From positions 1 through 64,000 of the forward strand of contig NZ_JACEHH010000036.1 in NCBI RefSeq assembly GCF_014154935.1: a stretch of DNA of 64,000 nt, written 5' to 3'. Origin of the DNA: Stieleria mannarensis (GTDB lineage: Bacteria; Planctomycetota; Planctomycetia; Pirellulales; Pirellulaceae). The position numbers and the translations under genes were made by a program. Shown here piece by piece: positions 44,334-55,400 of this stretch (position 1 is its first letter; the number at the start of each line of letters is the position of its first letter). Under the pieces are notes generated by a model, which did no database searches, was not told where the DNA came from, and saw nothing but the letters and a program-made list of their open reading frames with translations.

Positions 44334-44960
44334 TCAATCCCCGGCGGCAGCTTTCCAAACATCGTCAACGCGGATCGACAAACCGTCCAGCAACTCGGAT
44401 GTGGCAAACTCGCCGTCAAAAAACTCCCTGACCGAGCTGTAACTCCCTTGATCCAAACCGAGCACTCGAATCACGCGTTGCTCAGGATCGATGATCCAAT
44501 ACTCCCGAATTCCGGCGGCCGCATATTCGACCGGCTTGGATCGCCAATCCCGATAGCGGCTGGATTCGTCTTCACTGACCACTTCAACGACCAGATCGGC
44601 ACCACGCCAGTAGGCGCTGGTCCGTCGCTCCGCATTTTCGGCCAGCGAGAATGCTAAATCGGGCTCGCGAAATCGATTTGCACCCGTTTGGATACGAATC
44701 GGCGCGAACACCAAAGTCCCCAGCCGAGCGGGAGCAACCACTGAATGAAACGCCAAAAACAAGAACTTCACCATCAATTGATGTGCTTCGGTCGGCATTT
44801 CCAAGACCTCCACTGTCCCGTCAACAAGCTCGACCAAACAACGCGATTGATCGGTCAACCGCAAGTAGTCCTCATTGGCCCAAGATCCCTGCGGCGGAAA
44901 AATTTTGGCGATCTCCGTCGCTAAGCGTGGCGATTGCAGAGGGGGCGTGGGAGAATCCAT
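44334..44960 (-). CDS. Uma2-family protein (DUF820)
   Basis: A 208-residue Uma2 protein. It has 'FREPDLAFSL' (PD), 'ADLVVEVVSEDESSRYRDWRSK' (VEVVS and Lys) and 'EYAAAGIREYWIIDPEQRVIRVL'. The N-terminus ('LATEIAKIFPPQGSWANEDYLRLTDQSRCLVELVDGTVEVLEMPT') is of the longer subtype, different from the Uma2 protein at 6904-7443, so they are not recent copies. Nuclease-like fold, role unknown. ATG 44960. Confidence 0.92.
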   Translation of the reverse strand: MDSPTPPLQSPRLATEIAKIFPPQGSWANEDYLRLTDQSRCLVELVDGTVEVLEMPTEAHQLMVKFLFLAFHSVVAPARLGTLVFAPIRIQTGANRFREPDLAFSLAENAERRTSAYWRGADLVVEVVSEDESSRYRDWRSKPVEYAAAGIREYWIIDPEQRVIRVLGLDQGSYSSVREFFDGEFATSELLDGLSIRVDDVWKAAAGD

Positions 44961-45070
44961 GATCGTACCGGCCGAAACAGCAACGGATTTGGAAACGTCG
45001 TCGTGGCAACACGCGGACAGCCTATCCCGCGTATTCTACAGCGCCGCAAACGAAAAGGGATTCAGCAACC

Positions 45071-45146
45071 GTTGGTGTCTAGCCTTTAGGCGATTGCCGG
45101 TCGCTGCGACGCAGCGACAGTGGGCGAATAAAGCCTGCACACCAAC
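45071..45146. repeat. Inverted repeat with central palindrome (family G)
   Basis: Outer arms GTTGGTGTCTAGCCTTTAGG (45071-45090) and AAAGCCTGCACACCAAC (45130-45146) are partly complementary; in the middle lies a perfect palindrome GTCGCTGCGACGCAGCGAC (45100-45118). It sits in the 225-bp gap between the Uma2 start and the end of the TPR gene. Confidence 0.8.
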
Positions 45147-45185
45147 ATTATGCCCGTGCCATCGACTCCTGCCCCTTTTCCCGCA

Positions 45186-45983
45186 CTAGTACCGCGAGGT
45201 CGTCGGATACGGCAGCGGGGTGGCGATTTGGCTGTTCGCGTTGGTCCGGGCGGCATCCAAATCGGAATTGATTTGGCGGCTGAGCGCCGCGACGCGTTCG
45301 GCGATCATCGGCTGGGTGTTGTTGAGCGCCAGGGCCCGCTGATAGTTCTGCAACGCCTGCGGCAGATCCCCATCGGATTCTCTCAGCCGCGCCAGCGCCA
45401 GCCAAGCCCGGGAATTGTTGGCGTCCAGTTGCACCGCATCCTCCAGGTATTTCAGCGCCGTCCCTGACTCACCGGCCTCTTCGTACAACCGCGCCAGTTC
45501 CACCCGTGGCTCCGAAGCCAGCGGATTGTTCGAGGCCCAATTCTTAATCAAGGCGAACGCGCGGTCCGGCCGGCCGGTATCCATCAACAGAACCGCCAAC
45601 CCGCGATGGCACTCGATATGGTTCGGATCGTGGTCGAGACACTGGTTGTAGAGCGCCTCGGCATTGCGAAACAGCGCTTCGTCGTTCCGCTGGCTGGCCA
45701 AACGGTGTTTGGTCGCGGCCAGGTTGTAATACCCGTCGGGGTTGGTGGGGTCTTCGGCCACCACCTGCTGAAATTGCTGCAGCGCCGCGGTGTACTGTCC
45801 CTGTTGGTGCAACTGGGCCCCCAGGACGTTCTTGCCGCTGGTGTTCCAACTACAACCGGTTGACGCAAGCAGGGGCGCCGCGGCAAGCACCAGCAACGCC
45901 GAGCGATTCACTGCGAAAAAACGATTCCGGCGGCGGGGGACACCGCTCTTACGGGCGGCTTTCTGTACGGCTAGAAGAGTCAT
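45186..45983 (-). CDS. TPR-repeat lipoprotein
   Basis: A 265-residue protein. A hydrophobic segment ends in the lipobox 'LASTGC' (about residues 39-44), so it is probably anchored in a membrane by lipid. Residues 50-235 hold about five tetratricopeptide repeats ('LHQQGQYTAALQQFQQVVAEDPTNPDGYYNLA', 'SRAWLALARLRESDGDLPQALQNYQRALALNN' and others), which bind protein partners. The first 25 residues are basic and could be extra to the signal; internal starts may be real. Genomic partners are not evident. Confidence 0.85.
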   Translation of the reverse strand: MTLLAVQKAARKSGVPRRRNRFFAVNRSALLVLAAAPLLASTGCSWNTSGKNVLGAQLHQQGQYTAALQQFQQVVAEDPTNPDGYYNLAATKHRLASQRNDEALFRNAEALYNQCLDHDPNHIECHRGLAVLLMDTGRPDRAFALIKNWASNNPLASEPRVELARLYEEAGESGTALKYLEDAVQLDANNSRAWLALARLRESDGDLPQALQNYQRALALNNTQPMIAERVAALSRQINSDLDAARTNANSQIATPLPYPTTSRY

Positions 45984-46462
45984 CTAACTGCCATCCTGAC
46001 AGGGTGCGGCCGCTTCCAACGAGGGGGGCTAACTCGGCCCAGCGGAGGATTCGCGGCCAAAAGGGCGTCGCATCGTGCAAGCGGACGGTATCAACCGGCG
46101 CGGAAAGCTCGCAAGAGAGGAACTTTCGTCCGTCAGAACACGTCGAACGGGGCACGCGTGAGCTCGTGATGCGAATCTGCAAGGATTAGGACGGTCGTAA
46201 CGCTCACTATCGACCGCCCAAACCCCGTGAGAAACGCGTTTTTCGTTGCGGATCGACACGGCCTAATTACACTTCGTGCCAGGTACCGCCGCGCAACCGC
46301 GCAGATCCCCTAGCTTATCGAATTTGCAACTTTTGACCTAAGAACGGGTCAACTCCGACAACCGGACCGCGTTGACCGGACCGCGTTGTCGGACTCAACC
46401 CCACAAGTGCTGCCCCAACAGACTGACTGCCCGCACCACGGGCATAATGACGAGGCCTCTGG
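45984..46462. other. 479-bp gap between divergent genes
   Basis: Holds the start regions of the TPR gene (minus) and the giant gene (plus). Near its right end is a 14-bp tandem duplication ACCGGACCGCGTTG x2 (46361-46388) enclosed by TCCGACAAC (46354-46362) and GTTGTCGGA (46385-46393), a hairpin about 70 bp before the giant gene start. No tRNA or small gene seen. Confidence 0.5.
46354..46393. promoter_or_regulatory. Hairpin with tandem 14-bp duplication before the giant gene
   Basis: A 9-bp inverted repeat around two direct copies of ACCGGACCGCGTTG. Location about 70 bp upstream of the start suggests an operator or leader hairpin, but nothing proves it is bound. Confidence 0.4.
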
Positions 46463-49400
46463 ATGACCTTCCGCAAACCATCGCATTCCCTTCGCACACA
46501 TCTCAGCCGTAACTCCGGGTTGCCGACCGATGGTACGACTTCGCCCGCGGCCCACCGTGCCGGCCGCAACCGCCGCAGCGGGAAACGCCGCGACGAGAAA
46601 CGACGATCGCTGATGGAGAGCTTGGAGACACGGCAATTGCTGGCCGGTCCCGAGCTGATCGGGATCCAGCCCAACGAAGGCGATCTGCTGTTCAACGGTG
46701 ACACGTTGAATTTCTCGCCCAAGGAATTGGTTTTCCGGTTCGACGACAACACGCGAATCGACGAGAGCACGCTGGATGCGATTCGGATCACGCGTGCCGG
46801 CGAGGACCGCACGTTCGAGTCGGCTGCGGTGACAAGCGACTTGGGGACCGGCGGCACGGCGTTGTTTGAGTTCCGCGCCCGGCAATCGGGCAGCCTGGGC
46901 AACGGGATCGAGGTGGAGTTCACCGAGACCAATCGCGTCGGCACATCGGCACCGATCATCACGACGGATCTGAGCGAGGGGCGCAAGATCACGATCGACA
47001 TCAACATCAATCCGCTACAGCGGACGTTGGCGCGGGATCTGGTTTCGGCGATCAACCGTGATCTGCGTGTCAATCCTGACGACCCGATGCGGGCGGGTGA
47101 TCTGATCGAAGCGATCCAAATCAGCGGCCCGTCGGGGCAGCGGATCGGTTCGTCCGACAGTGTGCAAGACAAGACCTTGGTGCTGGACGGCGCCAATGCG
47201 GCCCAAGCGGTCACGGACTTTGGGACCAACGGCGCAGTGCGTGTCCGCTTTATTTCGCAGCTGCCCGGTTTGGACGGCCGCGGAACCAACTTGGTGGTCG
47301 AACAGCGAAACTTCGGCGCGCCGGCCAACCCTGTGATCGTCGTCACCGATCAATCGGTCCGCATCCAACTGAACAGCTTCCCGGGCGCCCCGACGACGGC
47401 CGAACAGCTTGTCGCCCAGCTCAATTCAAACCCGCAAGCCAGCCAATTGGTTCAGGGCACGATCCAGGAAGGCAACGGGGCAACCGCGATCGGCAACCTG
47501 CCGGTCAACTATTCTCCGATCAATCTGAGCGGCGTCAGCGACGTGGTGGTCGAACCCGGCTTCGTCGGCCTGGGCGATTCGTCGCGTGAAGTGATCTTCC
47601 GGTTTTCCGAACCGCTGCCGGACGACATTTACCAAATCGACGTGTTGGGAACCGGTTCGTTCGCGCTGCGTGGTGAAGACGGCGAAGCGTTCCAGGACGG
47701 CACCGATCTGACACGGACTTTCAACATCAACCTGGGCCCCCAGGTGGTCGCGGTCGTGCCCGAGCCGGTCCGTCGCCAATCCAACGGAACCCTCAGCACC
47801 GAAACCGGGATCATCGAAGTTCACTTCAACGACGATGATCTGCTGCAGTCGGCGGCCCAAAACGAAGACTTCTATCAGCTGATCTTCACCCGTGATACCG
47901 TCGACAACACCGACGACGTGATCATCCGCCTGGACCCAAGCGTCAGCGGCATCGTCAACACCAAGGTCGGAGATGGCTGGATCGTCCGTGTTCCCGGCAG
48001 CGTGACCTACAGCACCATCACGAATATCGCGAAGCTGGATTTCAAGATCCCGCTGTCCCGAATCCCGGATCCAGAAACCCCAGGCCAACTGCTCTCGGGG
48101 AACGCTCGGCTACGTATCGGCGCGACCGAAGACCTGCCGATGGCACCGCAAGAAATCGCGCTGCCGCCGGGCACGGCGGCCGCCCCCGATGGCGCCGGCG
48201 ACAGCTTCGAAACCGCCTTTGACCTGAACACGACATGGAGCCTGAGCGGGGCGACGACCACGCGTTCGGCGACCTTGACCAGCGAAATCCGCAACGAGAC
48301 GGCCTTCGAACTGGATCTGCCCGGCCCCGATGTTCCCGGCACACGGGACATCCGGGAAGAAGACCCGTCGCGACTCGACCGCGTCGTCCCCTTGGATTAC
48401 GTCCGTCAATTTGCCGACCAAGTCGACGGGATCACGACGATCGAATACGACTTCGTCGCCAGCTGGTTGGGCGACGACCCGAACCGTCCGGGGATCACCG
48501 CGGACACCAATTACTTCAACATCATCAGCGCGGAACAGAAACAACGCGTCCGCGAAGTGATGTCGCTGTTCAGCGAGTACTTGGGCGTGGCGTTCGTCGA
48601 AGTTTCCGATCGCGACCCCGCCGACATCGCCGGCTTCTCGATCGTCGTCGGCGACCTGTATGGCGGCGACGAGCGCGAAGCCAGCGCCCAAGGCGGTCTG
48701 GCGGTTGTCACCCGAGACCGTGACGGCGACGGCACCGACGACTTGGTCGTGATGGACTTCCAGGACTTTGACGAGTCGGTCGACGACCAATTCGGTGGCG
48801 AATTCTTCCGCGGTGCGATGTTCGGCGTCGGACAGCTGCTCGGCTATGGCTATGCCGACGATCTGCCCCAACCGGTCACCCAAAGCACCGACTTTATCTT
48901 CCAACCGGGCACCGACAACGAGCCCGCGTTCCCCAGTTATGCCGACATCGTCCACGGGCAATACCTGTACCGCCCCGACAGCACCGACATCGACATGTAC
49001 CGATTCCAGGTCGACCAGACCGGATCGGTGGCGATCGAAACCATCGCCGAGCGTTTGGGCACGCCCAGCCTGCTGGACACCCAGCTGCGTCTGTACGTCG
49101 AAGACGCCGACGGTCGGTTCGTCGAAATCGCCCAGAACGACGACTACTTCAGCAACGATTCGCTGATCCGGATCGACAACATCAACCCCGGCAATTACAT
49201 GATCGGGGTCAGCGCCAAGGGCAACGACACCTACGACCCCGCGATCCCGGGCACCGGTTTTGGCGGTCTCAGCCAAGGCAGTTACGAATTGCGTGTGGAT
49301 TTCACGCCCTCGGCGGTCAGCATGATGACCGACAACACCGGCATCCCGCTGGACGGTGATGCCGACGGCCGGCCCGGCGGCACGTTCAACTATTGGTTCA

Positions 49401-52400
49401 AACCCTCCGACCCGTCCGAGACCCTGTACGTCGACAAGGGCAACGTGACGCTGCGTCAGGCCGGCGGGTTCATCCCGTCCGGTCTGGGCGACCTGGCCTT
49501 CATCGAAGCGTTCCAGACCCGAACGATCGGTTATGTCAACAGCGCCTACGACGAAATCGACTTGGCGATTGCCGACGCCAGTCGGATCTCGGTGCTGAAA
49601 CAACAAGCCTTCAACGGAACGCTGACCGAATTGAATCAGTTGCGTCTGTCCGGCAACCAAAACGACATCCAACGTGCCGCGGCAATCAGCAATTATTTGG
49701 CCGGCTTGGATTTGACGATTCGTGTGCTCGGCAACGGCGGTCGCGACGGATTGGTGCAAACCGCGGGCGACAACTTCAGCTACAACATCGGTGTCAACGG
49801 CAGCGGATTGGCCCTGGAAGACGGCTCTAGTTTGAACTTACCCGCGGGCGTTCAACTGATGGTCGACGCCGGAGCGATTCTCAAGTTCAGCAACACGCGA
49901 TTGGGCGTCGGCAGCATCGCGCCGACGATCGACTTGAGCGGGTCCAACCTGCAAGTGCTGGGAACGCCGACGATCGTCACCAGCAACGGCTTGCCCGCCC
50001 GCGATGAATCCGGCGGCATCATCCCCGGCAGCGTGTATTTCACCAGCGTCAACGACGACTCGGTCGGCACCGGCAACCAGACCGGTGTGCTGCCGGCGGC
50101 ACGTCCCGGCGATTGGGGCGGCATCGATTTCCGCGGCGACCTCGATTCGGCCGACGAACTTCGCTTCAATCCCGAAGACGAGGGCATCTTCAACAACTTG
50201 GTCCAGTACGCCGACATTCGCTACGGGGGAAGCTCGGTTTCGATCGGCGGACGCAACGTCGTCGTCTCACCGATCGACATGGCGATCACCCGACCGACGA
50301 TCATCAATTCGAAGATCTCCAACAGCGCCGACGCTGCAATCGCGGCCACCCCGGACACGTTCCGCGAGGACCGTTTCACCGACCCGAAATACCAGCAAGC
50401 GGGATCCTTCACCCCGGATTACACCCGAGTCGGTCCGGAAATCCACGGCAACACGGTGATCGACAACAGCATCAACGGTCTGTTCGTGCGATTGCGGACG
50501 CGGAGCGGATCGACGCTGGAATCGATCACCACCAGCACGCGTTTTGACGACAGCGACATCACGCACGTGTTGACCGAAAACTTGGTCATCGCCGGTACGC
50601 CGGGCGGCCCGATCCTGCAATCCGACGCGCCCTCGTCATTCCTGGTTCGCCTGACCGCCCGCCCCACCGACGGCGCCGTCCCCGCGGGCACGTATGTCTA
50701 TCGATTGACCAACGTGACCGACGCCAATTTGGAATCGGCCGCCAGTGACGCAACCGTGTCGATCACGACGGTCGCCACCGGCGGAATCCTGCTGCAACAA
50801 CTGCCGACGGTGGAACCGGGAAGCGCGACGGTGGCAAGACGTTTGTACCGCGCGACGGTCGACGCCAGCGGTGTCCCCGGCCCGTTCCAACTGGTCGCCG
50901 AGCTCAACGCCAGCAGCACGACCTTTACCGATCGCCTGGCCGACGGTGGTGCAACGCTTCAACTTTCGGCCAGCCCGCTCCGCAGCCGGTTGGACGCCAG
51001 CTTGGTGATCGACCCCTCGACCGTGCTGAAAGTCGACTCGGCAAGGATCGAAGCCCGTTTCGGCGCCAATCTGATCGCCGAAGGCACCTCGGGTAACCCG
51101 GTCGTGATCACCAGTCTGGAGGACCAACGCTATGGCGGCGGCGGCACCTTCGACACCAATGACCGCGGCAACGCCGGCGAAATCAACCCCGGCGATTGGG
51201 GCGGACTGTACATCGGCCACGGTTCGTCGGCCAGCATCGACAACGCCGTGATCGCCGGCGGCGGCGGCACAACCCGAATCGAAGGCGGCTTTGCCTCCTT
51301 CAACGCGATCGAAGTTCACCAAGGCCAGTTGCGATTGACCAACAGCCGCATCGAACAGAGTGCCGACGGACGCGGTGCGCTCAACGGCACCCGCGTCGGA
51401 CGCAGCGACAACGCCTCGGGGGCCGTGTTCGTCCGTGCCGCGACCCCGATCATCGTCGACAACGACTTCATCGATAACGAAGCCGCAGCAATCTCGATCG
51501 ACATCAACTCGCTCAACTCCCAAGAAGTCTTTGACGGCGGACGGTCCACCGGGTCGATCGACAAGTTCGACATCATCGGCAATAGCGGCCCGCTGATCGA
51601 CGACAACTCGATCACCCGCAACGCGATCAACGGCATGGCCGTCCGCGGCGGAGAACTGGTCACCGAAGGCGTTTGGGACGACGTCGATATCGTCCACGTC
51701 GTCACCGACATGATCGAAATCCCCAACAAGCACATCTATGGCGGTCTGCGACTGATCAGTGACGCCCGGGGCTCGCTGGTCGTCAAACTGCAGACCCAAG
51801 AAGGCGAAGAGGAAACCAACCCCGCCGGGATCGTCGTCGGCGGCTCATTGCTGTCCGCGGCAGATGAATTCGTCGACATCGCCGATCGCATCGGCGGCTC
51901 GCTGCAATTGATCGGACACCCCGATTTCCCGGTGATCATGACCGCGCTGTCGGACGACTTCTCCGGCGCCGGATTCACCATCGACGGCTTTGCACAGGTC
52001 GACACCGACAACGATGGCGTGATCAGCGGCGTCATCACCGGGGACGACGATGACGACACGGGCAGCGGCGGGTCATTTGTGGGAACGCTTCCGACCGGCC
52101 CCGAAGTCAACCTGGGCAACACGATCGACAACGACGTCGCGACGACCATCACCGGATCGTTCACCGCGACGATCGGCGATGCCAACGACGTGCTCTCGAG
52201 TGCCGTGACCGTCCAGACCCCCACCGCACAACAACTGGTCAACCAGGATTATGTCTTCCAGTACAGCACGTACCTGACCAGCGGCGGCACCACGACCGCG
52301 CTGGCGGCGACCACGATCACACAGCCCGCCACGCTGATCGCCGACGACCGCGTGGAAAGCCGCGGTACCTACACCGGTCCCAATGGGGACGTCAACTGGA

Positions 52401-55400
52401 TCGCCACCAGTTACTTCATCAACGGCTTGCCCACCCTGTTCTCGACCCTGGACCTGCAATCGGCCTCGCCGCTGGGCGACATCCGCGTCGTCAGCTACCT
52501 GGACGAGGACGTCCAAAGCATTTCAGACGATCTGCTGTACACGGTCGGCACCCCCGGCCAAGCCGATTTCCGGGTCTACACCGTCGACGGACCGTTGCGA
52601 GTCGGTTTCTCCCACGGTGGCTTCTACACCAATGACGGTGTCAACCAGCTGGGGGCGACGTACGAGGGCTGGGCGGCCGATCAATTTGCCGAGCTGCGGA
52701 CCCAAATCACCGCCGGCACACAGACCTATTCGATTCCCGGCGTGATCGACTTGGGCGACCTGCCGCAAGGCATTGACCCGGTGTTCGGAACGACCTTCGG
52801 GCCCAACGACATCACCACCGCGCATTCTTGGATTGTCGACTCCACTGCGTCGAGCGCACGAGTGACCAGTTTCCTGGAACTGTTGGCATCGGATCCGACC
52901 GTCGACCGGGCCAACCTGGTCCAACCGGGCCAATGGAACGGCGTCACGATTCGTGAAGCTGCCGATGACCGCAACGTCGCCGCCGCGGCCGAACAAGAAC
53001 CGGTCCGCACCACCGTGTTCGACACCAACGCGTTCCCGGGCCAAGCCCAATTTTTGGGCGAATTGGCCCCCGACGAGCAATCCGGGGACGAGAATCGTCG
53101 CCTCGGATTCATCGTCGATGGTGCCATCACCACCCGCGATGACGTGGACGTGTACACGTTCATCGCCGAAAGCAACACCGAAGTCTGGTTGGACATTGAC
53201 CGCACCAGCAGCGGACTGGACACGGTGATCGAATTGATCGACTTCAACGGCGACATCCTGGCCGCATCCAATGACTCGCTGTTGGCCGAGCGCGACGTGG
53301 CGACGGGAATCTATGTTTCGCCGCGGTTGGACAGCGACGCCGCCCAACCGCTGACGGTCAACGAGGAACGGATCCCCGTCCAACGCATCACCGTCGATTA
53401 CGAGATCGTCAACGCGACCAGCGGCAACCTGACGTTCGGTCTGGCGGGCGTGCCGGGCACGACGGTCGACGTCGACGCGGCCGATTTTGTGGCCGATCCC
53501 GCCGGCGCGATCGCCGACGCCTTCAACACCGCCTTCGCCGATGAACTCGGTTTCGTCACCGCCCAGTTGCTCTCACGCGGTGCCACCAGTGACTTCGTCG
53601 TCGAAGTCCGCTTCGACGCGGCCTTCTTCACGGCCCTGCAAGTGCCCCAGATCATCGGAACGGCCAACCCGGTCTTCCCGGCCATCGACAGCCTCGGGTT
53701 TGAAACCGACGTCCGCGACTCGGTCCTTCAAGACACGTATTCCTACAACCCGAAAGACGCCGGGATGCGAATCCGTCTGCCGGGTGAATCGGGCACGCTG
53801 AACCAGTATCACGTGCGTGTGCGAAGCAGCAACGTCCGCGACGGCAGCGACCTGGACGGTCTGGTCAACGGAAACGTCCTGGGTGGCCTGACCCAAGGCC
53901 GGTACTCGATGCAGATCCGCCTGGGTGAAACCGATGAAAGCGCCGGGACCCAGATCAACCTGACCGACGTCCGCTACGCCACCAACGGCGTCCAAATCAT
54001 CGGGCAACCGCTGCACTCGGCTTTGACGGGCGAAGATGCCGAGACGACCGCACCCAATGACACCGCCTCCGATGCCCAGCGGCTCGGGTATTACGGCGTC
54101 GGGGCCGATGCGGGCATCGAAGCCGGACCGCTGCAGAGCGATCGGCTGGCCAAGTCCTTCGCCGGAACCATCGACTCGGCGACCGACGTGGACTGGTACT
54201 CGTTCGATATCGCTTACGAAAACCTGACGCGGGACGGATCACCGCTGTACCTGTCGACGATCATCGATTTGGACTACGCGTCCAACTTCGCCCGCAGCGA
54301 CATGGCCCTGTACGTCTTCAACGCTCAAGGCGACCTGATCTACACGGCCACCGACAGCAACGTCGCCAACGACCTGCCGGCCTCCAACTCCAACAACAGC
54401 AGCGACGACCTCAGCCGTGGCGGGGCGGGAGTCCAGGATCCGTTCCTGGGCAGCGTGGAACTGATCGAGGGGACGTACTACGTGGCGATCTCCAACCAGA
54501 CGCAGGTTCCGATCGCGTTGGATCAGTTCTTCAACGCCGCGAGCAACAACCCGCTGGTCCGCCTGGAACCGATCGCCGCGATCGATCGGATCGCCGAAGA
54601 CGACATGAACGATCGCGTGCTGTTCGACGAAAGCTCGATCGTCCCCTATTCGCTGGACGATGTGGTGCTGTACGTCAACACCAGTTCCGGGCTGCACGTC
54701 GTCAACCCGTTCACCGGCCAAAACTACGGCCAGGTCGGCTCCTTCGGCGGCGAAGACATCTACGACGTGGCGTTCCGCAGCAACGGCGAACTGTATGCCT
54801 ACACCGGTTTTTCCAACCGGGTCCGCAGCGACAACACCTGGTTCTACACGCAAATCGATACCGGAGACGCGTCGCTGAATCAGATCAGCACCGGGGCCGG
54901 CATCACGACCTATGGCGACATTTTGGTCGAGGTCAATTCGCAACAGATCCTCGACGCGGTGGCCAACGAAGGGATTTTTGTCGAAGCGATTTCGATCCGC
55001 GAATACAAGAACGTCGAACGGGGGCTGTTCGTCGGCAGTCGTCCGACGCTCAACGGGGCGTCGGGTCTACAGTATCGCGACAACGTGTTGTGGGAATTCA
55101 GCCCGCAATCCGGTCTGGCGGTCGGTCCGTCGTTCAACCGATTCCTGTTCAATTCTGGTGCGGGAACGATCCCGCGTGAAATCGGCCAGATCGACACCTC
55201 GGCGCCGGCGACCGCACTGTCGACTCAACTGGGCGTTTCCGACGTCGTCGAAGTCGCCGGCAACGGTTTGCTGCAGCAACAGCTCTTCGACGGCGACACG
55301 TTCACCCTGATCAGCGGCACCACGACGACGACATTCGAATTCAACATCGCCGGCGACGTGGCCGTGACCGGCGCTCCGGTCCTGGACGGCGACACGCTGA

